The position numbers and the translations under genes are program-made. The notes beneath the pieces were generated by a model, which was not told where the DNA came from, made no database searches, and saw only the letters and a list, made by a program, of their open reading frames with translations. Shown piece by piece: positions 1 through 7,487 of a stretch of DNA of 64,000 nucleotides. The DNA is taken from contig NZ_BEWA01000016.1 in assembly GCF_003112535.1 (NCBI RefSeq), positions 1 to 64,000 on the forward strand, given 5' to 3'. The number at the start of each line of letters is the position of its first letter. Within the stretch, counting starts at the first letter, position 1. The DNA is from Streptomyces rishiriensis (lineage in GTDB: Bacteria; Actinomycetota; Actinomycetes; Streptomycetales; Streptomycetaceae).

Positions 1-690
1 CCACACCGTGCCGTGCCGCAGCCGCCGGTCACCCGCTGCGCCTTGCCGGCGTCCTGCGTCCACACCGCCCCAGCCAGTCCGTACTCGGTGTCGTCGGCGA
101 TGCGCACGGCGCCGTCCTCACCGGAGAAGCGCTCCACGGTGAGCACCGACCCGAAGGACTCCTCATGCACCACCCGCATGTCCTGCCGGCACTCGTCCAG
201 CACGGTCGGCGGGTAGAAGTGACCACCCGCCAGGGCGGGCTCGGCGGGGCGCTCGCCGCCGCAGCGCAGCACCGCGCCCTCGGCCAGACCCGCCGCGACA
301 TACGCCTCGGCCCTGTCCCGGTGCCGCGCGGAGATCAACGCCCCCGATCCCACCGTAGGAGCGCAGACAGGAGACGACGTCGGCGACGTCGTACTCGCTC
401 TCCACCAGCCGTTTGCCGGTGTCCAGCGACTCCGCCCGTGCGAAGGTCCTGGTGTCGCGCTCGATGAAGCCGACGGTGCGCAGCAGCAGCGCGCCGCGCT
501 CCCGCTCGGGAGTCCCCGCCCAAGGACCTTCGTCGAACGCTCGGCGGGCGGCGAAGACGGCGGCCTCGGTGTCGGCACGCGTCGCCTCCGAGACGGTCGC
601 CACGTGAGCGCTGCCGGCGGGACACCGGACCTCCCGGAGACCACCGGCCACCGGGTCCCGCCACTCACCGTCCCCATACAGGTCTGCCAC
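1..690 (-). pseudogene. Betaine aldehyde dehydrogenase-like gene, internally deleted; runs off the left edge
   Basis: The minus strand starts at a GTG at 690, eight bases after a GAAGGG ribosome site, and encodes an ALDH N-terminus (MADLYGDGEWRDPVAGG, then RAFDEGPWAGTPERERG and LDTGKRLVESEYDVADVV). At about 340-350 the frame breaks. Reading continues in another frame with a downstream ALDH part (ALISARHRDR, GGHFYPPTVL, then an EESFG stretch). In an intact ALDH about 170-190 residues lie between these parts, including the NAD-binding glycine motif, the general-base Glu and the catalytic Cys; all are missing. The two joined parts are well conserved, so the deletion looks recent. Family knowledge: such enzymes oxidise betaine aldehyde to glycine betaine, which fits the neighbouring demethylation genes. 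The C-terminus is outside the window. Confidence 0.8.
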
Positions 691-715
691 GCGCCGAGCC
701 CTTCGAACGAAATGC

Positions 716-751
716 GTTGCGCATCGTGCACCCGATTGCTTGTGATGGAAC
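716..751. promoter_or_regulatory. Tandem operator pair upstream of the ALDH pseudogene
   Basis: Two 17-bp sites start 19 bp apart: 716-732 (GTTGC-N7-GCACC) and 735-751 (ATTGC-N7-GGAAC). They match the GTTGC-N7-GCAAC pattern found before every other gene of this locus. They lie 26-61 bp upstream of the ALDH start codon. Assignment to the IclR regulator at 2151 is inference. Confidence 0.6.
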
Positions 752-858
752 ACCCTGTCGGCTGGCCAGACGGACGTCAAGATGCCGAGGGATGACGATT
801 CGGACATGCGGCCACTTCATCGCCCACTCTTGACCGCAGGCGACACCGAGCCGACCAT

Positions 859-894
859 GTTGCGTATCGCTCACCTTGTTGTGCAATGTGCACC
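859..894. promoter_or_regulatory. Tandem operator pair upstream of purU
   Basis: Sites 859-875 (GTTGC-N7-TCACC) and 878-894 (GTTGT-N7-GCACC) start 19 bp apart and end 14 bp before the purU start codon. This position should allow repression or tight promoter control by the IclR-type protein. Confidence 0.6.
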
Positions 895-908
895 GACGGA
901 GGCCGCCC

Positions 909-1781
909 ATGTCCCCTCGACCGCAACCGGGTCGTGAGTTCGTCCTGACGCTTTCCTGCCCCGACAGTGCGGGACTGGTTCACGCCGTGAGCGGCTTCCT
1001 CGTCAGGAACTCCGGCAACATCCTGGAAAGCCAGCAGTTCGACGACCGACTTCAGGGCCGGTTCTTCATGCGGGTCCACTTCGACGTCTCCGACCCCACC
1101 GTCGATCTGGAGGGCCTTCGGTACCGCTTCGGCCCCGTCGCCCAGGCCTACGGCATCTCGTGGTCCCTCAGCGACGCCTCCACACCGACCCGGACCCTGA
1201 TCATGGTGTCCAAGTTCGGGCACTGCCTGAACGACCTGCTCTTCCGCCGACGGGCGGGCGCGCTCAACATCGAGATCCCCGCCATCGTCTCCAACCACCG
1301 GGAGTTCGAGAAGCTCGCGGAGACGTACAACGTCCCGTTCCACCACGTCCCGGTGACCCGGGACACCAAGCCGGAGGCCGAGGCGCGGCTGCTCGAACTG
1401 GTCCGTGACCTGGACATCGACCTGGTGGTGCTCGCCCGCTACATGCAGATCCTCTCCGATGACCTGTGCAAGCAGCTGAACGGCCGCGCCATCAACATCC
1501 ACCACTCTTTCCTGCCCAGCTTCAAGGGCGCCCGCCCCTACGACCAGGCTTACGACCGCGGCGTGAAGCTCGTCGGGGCGACGGCGCACTATGTGACGTC
1601 CGACCTCGACGAGGGCCAGATCATCGAGCAGGACGTGGTCCGGGTGGACCACTCGCTGGACCCCGGCGAGCTGGTCACGGTCGGCCGGGACGTGGAGGCC
1701 CAGGTGCTCGCGCACGCGGTGAAGTGGCACAGCGAGAACCGTGTGATGGTCGAGGGCAACCGCACGGTCGTCTTCCGCTGA
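909..1781 (+). CDS. purU: Formyltetrahydrofolate deformylase
   Basis: The 290-aa protein has an N-terminal ACT domain (FVLTLSCPDSAGLVHAVSGF, about residues 10-85) and a C-terminal formyltransferase-fold hydrolase domain. In the second domain NIHHSFLPSFKGA supplies the catalytic His region and VGATAHYVTSDLDEGQII the conserved Asp region. PurU hydrolyses 10-formyl-THF to formate and THF. The ATG at 909 is chosen because GGAGG lies seven bases upstream; longer frames lack a ribosome site. Beside a Rieske demethylase and a formaldehyde dehydrogenase it probably recycles folate loaded with one-carbon units, as in betaine and sarcosine catabolic loci. The length is normal for the family. Confidence 0.95.
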   Translation: MSPRPQPGREFVLTLSCPDSAGLVHAVSGFLVRNSGNILESQQFDDRLQGRFFMRVHFDVSDPTVDLEGLRYRFGPVAQAYGISWSLSDASTPTRTLIMVSKFGHCLNDLLFRRRAGALNIEIPAIVSNHREFEKLAETYNVPFHHVPVTRDTKPEAEARLLELVRDLDIDLVVLARYMQILSDDLCKQLNGRAINIHHSFLPSFKGARPYDQAYDRGVKLVGATAHYVTSDLDEGQIIEQDVVRVDHSLDPGELVTVGRDVEAQVLAHAVKWHSENRVMVEGNRTVVFR

Positions 1782-1821
1782 GCGGTACGACATCCGTATA
1801 CGAACGCCGGACGGGCCCGAA

Positions 1822-1863
1822 AGCCTGTCCGACGTCCGACGTCCGGCGTCCGGCGACGGACGC
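1822..1863. repeat. Short tandem GTCCGAC/GTCCGGC repeats with a hairpin
   Basis: After purU, about five copies of a 6-7-bp unit related to GTCCGAC run in tandem and end in GCGTCC-GGCGAC-GGACGC, a perfect 6-bp hairpin at 1846-1863. It may act as the purU terminator. No T-run follows, which is common in high-GC actinomycetes. Confidence 0.4.
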
Positions 1864-1936
1864 AGGAGTAGTGCGGTCAGCCCCCCAGCCGGTCCAGCGG
1901 GGACCGCCACCATCGCTCCGTCTCGGCGTCTGATTG

Positions 1937-2062
1937 ACATAGAACCGGGGTCGGCGACGGCGTCGCGCGTGCGGGCGAGCAGCTTCTCCGGCGCGTAGCC
2001 GCCGGCCGCGGCGAAGCGCAGGAACCACGACGGATGCACACTCACCTTGGCCGCGCCATACG
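1937..2062 (-). pseudogene. Possible short gene remnant (unidentified)
   Basis: On the minus strand one frame reads KVSVHPSWFLRFAAAGGYAP and then EKLLARTRDAVADP. The composition looks like real protein rather than a shadow frame, but it has no credible start, no domain I can name, and it sits in the purU-iclR gap. It may be the end of a decayed gene. The rest of the 1782-2150 gap holds the repeat and the operators. Confidence 0.25.
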
Positions 2063-2068
2063 CATCAG

Positions 2069-2159
2069 GTTGCGAACAGCGCAACTTGTGCAACTTCGCT
2101 TCGGGGCGGCACGTTGCAATCATGTTGTTTACTGCGCATATAGTTGCACTATGAGCAAC
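2069..2159. promoter_or_regulatory. Operator array over the iclR promoter and start codon
   Basis: Three sites are seen: 2069-2085 (GTTGCGAACAGCGCAAC, perfect arms), 2124-2140 (GTTGT-N7-GCATA) and 2143-2159 (GTTGCACTATGAGCAAC, perfect arms). The last two start 19 bp apart, as at the other promoters. The 2143 site contains the iclR ATG (2151-2153), which predicts strong autorepression. Confidence 0.65.
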
Positions 2160-2948
2160 TACAGCCTGGACGCGGAATCGTCGAGTCCACCCACGGGCGG
2201 GGTGCAGTCCGTGGACCGCGCCATCAGCGTCCTGGAGATCCTCGCGCAGCGCGGCGAAGCCGGTGTCAGCGAGGTGGCGGCCGAGATCGACGTTCACAAG
2301 TCTACCGCGTTCCGGCTGCTCGGCGCCCTGGAGGCGCGCGGCCTCGTCGAACAGGCCGGCGAGCGCGGCAAGTACCGGCTCGGGTTCGGCATCGTACGCC
2401 TGGCCGGCGCGGTCACCGGGCGCATCGACATCACCCAGCAGGGCCGTCCCGTGTGCGAACGTCTCGCCGAGGAGATCGGCGAGACGGTCAACATCGCCGT
2501 CATGCAGGAGCACTACGCGATCAACCTCTACGAGGTCCGCGGCCCGGGAGCCGTCACCGCACACAACTGGGTGGGCGAGCTCACCCCGCTGCACGCCACG
2601 TCGAGCGGCAAGATCCTGCTGGCCCACCTTGCGGCGAAGGAGCGCACCGAGCTGCTGTCCGCCGTGGGCATGAAGAAGGTCACCCAGCGCACCATCACCG
2701 GGAAGGCGAAGCTGGAGAAGCACCTCGTCACCGCCCGGGAGCGGGGTTACGCCTTCGCCTTGGAGGAATTGGAGGTCGGCCTGCACGCCATGGCCGCGCC
2801 GGTCCGCGACCGGGACGGCCGGGTCATCGCCGCGCTGAGCGCCTCCGGCCCCTCCTACCGGCTCACGGAAGAGCGGCTGCACGAGCTGTCCCCGGTACTG
2901 GTCAAGGGCGCCGCCGAGATCAGCCACCGCATGGGCCATCTGGGCTGA
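2151..2948 (+). CDS. IclR-family transcriptional regulator of the demethylation locus
   Basis: The 265-aa protein has an N-terminal winged helix (SVDRAISVLEILAQRGEAGV, then VHKSTAFRLLGALEARGLVE, about residues 20-85) and the C-terminal IclR ligand-binding domain (ATSSGKILLAHL, ERGYAFALEELEVGLHAMAAPV). The ATG at 2151 is preferred because the winged helix begins close behind it and longer versions add non-homologous sequence across the promoter. It ends one base before the convergent Rieske oxygenase gene ends. It is the only regulator in the locus, so it probably binds the repeated GTTGC-N7-GCAAC sites. The effector is unknown; a methylated amine such as glycine betaine is plausible. Confidence 0.9.
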   Translation: MSNYSLDAESSSPPTGGVQSVDRAISVLEILAQRGEAGVSEVAAEIDVHKSTAFRLLGALEARGLVEQAGERGKYRLGFGIVRLAGAVTGRIDITQQGRPVCERLAEEIGETVNIAVMQEHYAINLYEVRGPGAVTAHNWVGELTPLHATSSGKILLAHLAAKERTELLSAVGMKKVTQRTITGKAKLEKHLVTARERGYAFALEELEVGLHAMAAPVRDRDGRVIAALSASGPSYRLTEERLHELSPVLVKGAAEISHRMGHLG

Positions 2949-2949
2949 C

Positions 2950-4080
2950 TCACCCCTGAGGAGTGCCGAGGCGCTCGTTCACCCAGTCGTGGAAGGCGCC
3001 GATGTGGTGCTCGCTGGGCACCAGCACACCGCCCTTGGCGTACAGCCGGGAGCTCATGCCGGGCTGCGTGCGCTCGCAGGCCTCGAAGTCCTGGCGGTTG
3101 ACCCGGTCGAAGAGCTCGACCGACCGGCTGACGTCCTTGCCGCTCTCGACGACGTGCGGCAGATACAGCCAGTCGCACTCGACGATCGTGCGGTCCACGG
3201 CCACCGGGTACATCCGGTGGAAGATCACGTGGTCGGGGACCAGGTTGACGAACACCTGCGGCCGGACGGTGATCGCGTAGTAACGGCGGTCCTGGTCCTC
3301 GGACACTCCCGGGATGCGGTCCAGGCCCTCGGAGCCGTCGACCGTGAACCCCTGCACCTCCTCGCCGAACTCCGCGCCGTGGCCCACGTAGTACTGGGCG
3401 GCATACCCGTCCGCGAACTCCGGCAGCACCTCGGTCAGTTCGGGATGGATCGTGGCGCAGTGATAGCACTCCATGAAGTTCTCGACGATGAGCTTCCAGT
3501 TCGCCTTCACGTCATACGTGATCCGACGACCGACGGAAAGGCCGTCGACGCCGTACCGCTCGATCGACTCGACGTCGCCGAGCCGGGCGACGACCTCGCC
3601 GATGACGTCCTCCTCGAAGGACGGCGGGTTCTCCGCCAGGCAGACCCACACATAGCCGAGCCATACGCGTACGGCGACGCTCACCAGGCCGTACTCGGTG
3701 CGGCCGACGTCGGGCATCTTGGTGAGGTTGGGCGCCGCGACCAGCTTGCCGTTCAGGTCATAGGTCCAGGCGTGGTACGGACACTGGAAGGCCCGCTTGA
3801 CCTCGCCGGACTCCTCGGTGCAGAGCTTGGCCCCGCGGTGCCGGCAGACGTTGAAGTACGCGCGGATCGAGTCGTCCCGGGCCCGGGTGACGAGGATGCT
3901 CTCGCGGCCCACGTCGACGGTGCGGAAGGCACCGGGCTTCGCCAGCTCGGAGGCCCGGGCGACGCAGAACCACATGGTCTCGAAGATGCGCTCCTGCTCC
4001 TGGGCGAAGACCGCCGGATCGGTGTAGGAGGAGCCGGGAAGGGTGGCGATCAGGCTGTCGGGCAGGCTGGTCGAGGTCAC
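2950..4080 (-). CDS. Rieske non-heme iron oxygenase, glycine betaine/quaternary-amine demethylase type
   Basis: The 376-aa alpha subunit has a Rieske [2Fe-2S] motif (CRHRG followed by CPYHAW, about residues 75-100) and a mononuclear iron site in ENFMECYHCATIHPEL. The latter sequence style is typical of the GbcA/stachydrine/carnitine oxygenase group rather than of aromatic dioxygenases. Such enzymes hydroxylate an N-methyl group, which falls off as formaldehyde. The GTG at 4080 is chosen over an upstream start at 4155 because GAGGAG lies six bases before it. Electrons probably come from the ferredoxin and reductase upstream. Glycine betaine is the likely substrate from context, but stachydrine or another betaine cannot be excluded. 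Confidence 0.85.
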   Translation of the reverse strand: MTSTSLPDSLIATLPGSSYTDPAVFAQEQERIFETMWFCVARASELAKPGAFRTVDVGRESILVTRARDDSIRAYFNVCRHRGAKLCTEESGEVKRAFQCPYHAWTYDLNGKLVAAPNLTKMPDVGRTEYGLVSVAVRVWLGYVWVCLAENPPSFEEDVIGEVVARLGDVESIERYGVDGLSVGRRITYDVKANWKLIVENFMECYHCATIHPELTEVLPEFADGYAAQYYVGHGAEFGEEVQGFTVDGSEGLDRIPGVSEDQDRRYYAITVRPQVFVNLVPDHVIFHRMYPVAVDRTIVECDWLYLPHVVESGKDVSRSVELFDRVNRQDFEACERTQPGMSSRLYAKGGVLVPSEHHIGAFHDWVNERLGTPQG

Positions 4081-4146
4081 GGGGCACTCCTCGGGAAACG
4101 TCGCGGAGGGGTCATTCGGACGCCGGGAGGAACGGCTCCGGACGGC

Positions 4147-4182
4147 GTTGTGCATGGAGCAACGCTGCGTGCTGTGGGCAAC
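4147..4182. promoter_or_regulatory. Tandem operator pair upstream of the Rieske oxygenase gene
   Basis: Sites 4147-4163 (GTTGTGCATGGAGCAAC) and 4166-4182 (TGCGT-N7-GCAAC) start 19 bp apart, 67-102 bp upstream of the start codon. The gene therefore has its own promoter although it follows the reductase on the same strand. Confidence 0.6.
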
Positions 4183-4210
4183 CGCAGCATGGGGTGACGC
4201 CGGGGTGCCG

Positions 4211-5374
4211 TCAAGCCGTGGTGGCGGCCAGTTGCTTACGGGCCCGCATGAACAGCCGCGGCTGGTTCATCCCGAGCACGGCGACCGGCCGGCCGTCGCG
4301 CCGGTAGACGGCGAGGACGTCGCGGTCGTCCGCCGCGCCCGCCTCGACGGTGATGGTGTCGGCCTCGGCCGCGTGGCCGGCGAACTGGATGCGGACGCCG
4401 TACTGGTCCGACCAGAAGTACGGCGGCCTCGGTACGACGGGCTCGACCGCACCCCCCGCCAGCAGGGTGGCGACGGCGGCATCCGGGCGCTCGCGCGCGC
4501 CGGTCCAGTGTTCCACGCGGCGGTGGTGGCCGGCCCGGGGGTCGTACCAGTTGGCGCAGTCGCCGACCGCGACCAGGCCGGCCAGGCTGGTACGGCCGTC
4601 CGCACCGCACTTCACGCCGTTGTCGAGGGCGATGCCGGATCCCTCCAGCCACCCGACGCAGGGGGAGGCGCCGATGCCGACGACGACGATGTCGGCGGGG
4701 ATGCTTCGGCCGTCGTCCAGCAGGACGGCGTCGACCCGGTGCCCCCCGCTGAGGCCCTTGACTCCCACGCCGCACAACAGCCGCACACCGTGGTCGGCGT
4801 GGAGGCCGGAGACGACGGCGCCCATGGCCGCGCCGAGCGGCCCGGCGAGCGGAGTCGGGGCCGCTTCCACGACGGTCACGTCGAGCCCGAGGGTGTGGGC
4901 GGTGGAGGCGACCTCGGCTCCGATGAAACCGCCGCCGATCACCACCAGGCGTCCGCCGCGGGCCAGTTCGTCCCGCAGGGCGCGGGCGTCGTCCAGGGTG
5001 CGCAGGGTGTGCACCCCGGCGAGGCCCGCGGAGCCGGGCAGGGTGCGCGCCACGGCACCGGTGGCGATGACGAAGCCGTCGGCGCGCACCTCGCGCCCGT
5101 CGGCGAGACGGACGGTTCGTGCGGTGTGGTCGAGGCCGGTGGCGCGGGCGCCGAGCAGCCACTCCGCCGCCAGGTCCTCGCCCTCCGTCTCCAGGGCTAG
5201 TTCGGCCTCGCCGAGGGTGCCGCTCAGGAACTCCTTGGACAGCGGGGGCCTGTCGTAGGGGCGGTGCAGCTCGTCCCCGATGACGACCAGGCGTCCGTCG
5301 AAGCCCTGCTTGCGCAGCGAGCGCGCCGCCGACAGGCCGGCCAGGGAGGCGCCGACCACGGCGACGGTTCTCAC
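4211..5374 (-). CDS. FAD-dependent ferredoxin reductase (oxygenase electron transfer)
   Basis: The 387-aa protein is a two-dinucleotide-fold reductase: an FAD-binding N-terminus (VAVVGASLAGLSAARSLR), a NAD(P)H-binding core (LVVIGGGFIGAEVASTAHTL, about residues 145-165) and a second FAD contact (VAVGDCANW). This matches the reductases that feed Rieske and P450 ferredoxins. The GTG start at 5374 overlaps the TGA of the upstream ferredoxin gene in a GTGA arrangement, so the two are translationally coupled. It probably moves electrons from NAD(P)H to that ferredoxin and on to the oxygenase encoded at 2950-4080. Confidence 0.9.
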   Translation of the reverse strand: MRTVAVVGASLAGLSAARSLRKQGFDGRLVVIGDELHRPYDRPPLSKEFLSGTLGEAELALETEGEDLAAEWLLGARATGLDHTARTVRLADGREVRADGFVIATGAVARTLPGSAGLAGVHTLRTLDDARALRDELARGGRLVVIGGGFIGAEVASTAHTLGLDVTVVEAAPTPLAGPLGAAMGAVVSGLHADHGVRLLCGVGVKGLSGGHRVDAVLLDDGRSIPADIVVVGIGASPCVGWLEGSGIALDNGVKCGADGRTSLAGLVAVGDCANWYDPRAGHHRRVEHWTGARERPDAAVATLLAGGAVEPVVPRPPYFWSDQYGVRIQFAGHAAEADTITVEAGAADDRDVLAVYRRDGRPVAVLGMNQPRLFMRARKQLAATTA

Positions 5375-5733
5375 GCGGGACCCCCGGCGAGCCGGGCGGA
5401 GATGCAGGGCGGCAGGTTGGGCGCCTCGGTGGAGAGCCGGACGTAGATCATGTCGTTGTCGACGACGACCTCGTGCGTCCGGACCGGCAGCTTCGCCGGC
5501 GGGGAGTCGACTGCGCCGGTGCGCAGGTCGAACTTGGAGGCATGCAGCGGGCATTCCACCTCGCAGCCCTCCAGCCAGCCGTCTGCTAGCGAGGCGTCCT
5601 GGTGGGTGCAGGTGTCGTCGATGGCGAAGACCTCGCCGTCGTCGGTATGGAACACCGAGACCGGCGGGTCGACGTCGAGCCGGAGGGCCTCGCCTCGCGG
5701 GAGGTCCGCGAGACGGCACGCGGGAATCATCAT
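5371..5733 (-). CDS. Rieske-type [2Fe-2S] ferredoxin
   Basis: The 120-aa soluble protein has the Rieske ligand pattern CTH...CPLH (about residues 42-64) and no membrane segment, as in small ferredoxins of multicomponent oxygenases. It is the first gene of a two-gene unit with the FAD reductase, overlapping it by four bases. Two ATG codons are adjacent at its start; the first (5733) is kept. A tandem operator pair lies 10-45 bp upstream, so it is probably induced with the rest of the locus. Confidence 0.9.
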   Translation of the reverse strand: MMIPACRLADLPRGEALRLDVDPPVSVFHTDDGEVFAIDDTCTHQDASLADGWLEGCEVECPLHASKFDLRTGAVDSPPAKLPVRTHEVVVDNDMIYVRLSTEAPNLPPCISARLAGGPA

Positions 5734-5742
5734 GGCACCTCG

Positions 5743-5778
5743 GGTGCGTATAACGAAACGGTTTGCAGTAAGCGCAAC
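5743..5778. promoter_or_regulatory. Tandem operator pair upstream of the ferredoxin-reductase unit
   Basis: Sites 5743-5759 (GGTGC-N7-GAAAC, imperfect) and 5762-5778 (TTTGCAGTAAGCGCAAC) start 19 bp apart. They repeat the GTTGC-N7-GCAAC pattern and spacing of the other promoters. Confidence 0.55.
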
Positions 5779-5962
5779 ATCAGTCTGGAGTCGCCCAGAA
5801 CCCTTGTCAAGGCATTCGAGGCCCCCTCTGAGGCGCCCAGAACGTTGCGGTGTACAAAACTCACCTCACATAGAACAACGAAAGCCTGTCTCGTCACCCT
5901 CGCGGCAACCGCGCGGCGCGTGGCGCGCGGGCAGACGCATGAGCCCGGAGGGGGACGCGAAA

Positions 5963-6165
5963 GCCCGGCGGGGCCGTGGCCGCATCAGCGATGCCACGAC
6001 CCCGCCGGGCGACGGGTCCGCCCGCCTCGCACGGCTCGGGAGGCGGACCGCGAAGGCCTCCCCCGGCCTGCCGAAGCCCTACGGCTCCGCGCCGGCCGTG
6101 GAGGTCGCGAGGCCGACGCGGAGTCAGCGACTCCGGCCATCCGACGCGGTCGGCGAGCCGACCGC
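5963..6165. repeat. Cluster of strong hairpins in the ferredoxin-mscR gap
   Basis: The 5734-6329 gap has no convincing gene but several inverted repeats. At 5963-6010 an 18-bp stem with one mismatch surrounds a 12-base loop. At 6015-6047 the arms are GTCCGCC and GGCGGAC. At about 6120-6134 there is GGAGTC-AGC-GACTCC, and at 6146-6165 GCGGTCGG-CGAG-CCGACCGC. The hairpins lie downstream of mscR (minus strand), so the set probably includes its terminator and insulates it from the promoter at 5740-5780. Confidence 0.55.
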
Positions 6166-6248
6166 AGGAGAGGTCGCGACCACGGCGCACCCCCCTCTCT
6201 GCGCGACCGCGGCCGACCGGGGCGTCACCCGTCGAGCGCAGCCCGCCA

Positions 6249-6330
6249 GGCGTCAGCCCTCAGCCTTCAGCCCTCAGCCCTCAGCTCTCGGCCCTCAGCC
6301 CTCGGCCCTCAGCCCTCGGCCCTCGGCCGT
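6249..6330. repeat. Tandem 7-bp repeat CCCTCAG/CCCTCGG
   Basis: About ten to eleven near-identical 7-bp units (CCTCAGC, with CCTTCAG, CTCTCGG and CCTCGGC variants) run head to tail and end exactly at the 3' end of mscR. The array is out of character with the flanking sequence and could vary in copy number through slippage. Confidence 0.8.
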
Positions 6331-7415
6331 CACAGGAGCACGACGGAACGCAGGACGTCGCCCTGACGCATGCGCGCGAAGGCCTTCTCCACCTCGTCGA
6401 GCTGGACAGTCTCCGTCACGAAGGCGTCCAGGTTCAGGCGGTTCTGGAGGTAGAGGTCAATGAGCATGGGGAAGTCGCGGGAGGGCAGGCAGTCGCCGTA
6501 CCAGGAGGACTTCAGGGCGCCGCCACGGCCGAAGACGTCGAGGAGGGGGAGTTCGAGCTTCATCTCCGGGGTGGGGACGCCCACCAGGACGACCGTGCCC
6601 GCCAGGTCACGGGCGTAGAAGGCCTGCTCGTACGTCTCCGGGCGGCCGACCGCCTCGATGACGACGTCGGCGCCGAAGCCGCCCGTCAGCTCACGGATCG
6701 CCTCGACCGGGTCCGTCGCGCGGGAGTTGACGGAGTGGGTCGCGCCCAGCTTCCGGGCGGTCTCCAGCTTGAGGTCGTCGATGTCCACCGCGATGATCTT
6801 CGCCGCGCCCGCGAGTGCGGATCCGACGACCGCCGCGGTGCCGACTCCCCCGCAGCCGATGACGGCGACCGAGTCGCCGCGGCCGACGTTCCCTGTGTTG
6901 ATCGCGGCGCCGATGCCGGCCATCACCCCGCAGCCCAGCAGACCGGCGACCGCCGCCGACGCGGCGCGGTCCACCTTGGTGCACTGACCGGCGGCGACCA
7001 GCGTCTTCTCCGCGAACGCGCCGATGCCCAGCGCTGGAGACAGCTCGGTGCCGTCGAGCAAGGCCATCTTCTGGGTGGCGTTGTGGGTATGGAAACAGTA
7101 CCAGGGGCGCCCGCGCCGACAGGCCCGGCAACTGCCGCACACCGCACGCCAGTTGAGGATCACGAAGTCACCCGGGGCGACATCGGCGACCCCTTCGCCC
7201 ACGGACTCCACCACACCCGCCGCCTCATGGCCGAGCAGGAAGGGGAAGTCGTCGTTGATGCCGCCCTCCCGATAGTGCAGGTCGGTGTGACAGACCCCGC
7301 AGGCCTCGACCTTCACCAGCGCCTCACCCGGGCCCGGGTCCGGTACGACGATCGTTTCCAGGCTGACAGGGGCACCTTTGCCCCGCGCGACGACAGCACG
7401 GACCTGGTGAGCCAT
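6330..7415 (-). CDS. mscR: S-(hydroxymethyl)mycothiol dehydrogenase (mycothiol-dependent formaldehyde dehydrogenase)
   Basis: The 361-aa zinc MDR enzyme has GHEAAGVVESVGEGV (zinc-alcohol-dehydrogenase signature), CGVCHTDLHYREGG (catalytic zinc), a structural-zinc set of cysteines in CGSCRACRRGRPWYC and a nucleotide fold VAVIGCGGVGTAAVVG. This matches actinobacterial MscR/AdhE2-type enzymes, which oxidise the mycothiol-formaldehyde adduct. The ATG at 7415 has GAGGAG six bases upstream. It removes the formaldehyde released by the Rieske demethylase and shares the same tandem operator pattern, which supports the pathway reading. Confidence 0.9.
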   Translation of the reverse strand: MAHQVRAVVARGKGAPVSLETIVVPDPGPGEALVKVEACGVCHTDLHYREGGINDDFPFLLGHEAAGVVESVGEGVADVAPGDFVILNWRAVCGSCRACRRGRPWYCFHTHNATQKMALLDGTELSPALGIGAFAEKTLVAAGQCTKVDRAASAAVAGLLGCGVMAGIGAAINTGNVGRGDSVAVIGCGGVGTAAVVGSALAGAAKIIAVDIDDLKLETARKLGATHSVNSRATDPVEAIRELTGGFGADVVIEAVGRPETYEQAFYARDLAGTVVLVGVPTPEMKLELPLLDVFGRGGALKSSWYGDCLPSRDFPMLIDLYLQNRLNLDAFVTETVQLDEVEKAFARMRQGDVLRSVVLL

Positions 7416-7451
7416 GGCCACTCCTCGGCTGGTTCGAGAGCTGAGTTCAAC

Positions 7452-7487
7452 GTTTCTTATTGCGATACTCATCGCGCGTAACGCAAC
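7452..7487. promoter_or_regulatory. Tandem operator pair upstream of mscR
   Basis: Sites 7452-7468 (GTTTC-N7-GATAC, weak) and 7471-7487 (ATCGC-N7-GCAAC) start 19 bp apart, 37-72 bp upstream of the start codon. They are the least perfect pair of the locus but keep its spacing. Confidence 0.45.

Noticed and set aside
777..2939. 720-aa open frame on the minus strand
   Set aside because: It lies opposite purU and iclR, which are well-supported genes; the translation is a low-complexity shadow typical of GC-rich DNA.
6249..6330. Repeat array considered as a CRISPR
   Set aside because: The units are 7 bp and contiguous with no spacers, and no cas gene is present.
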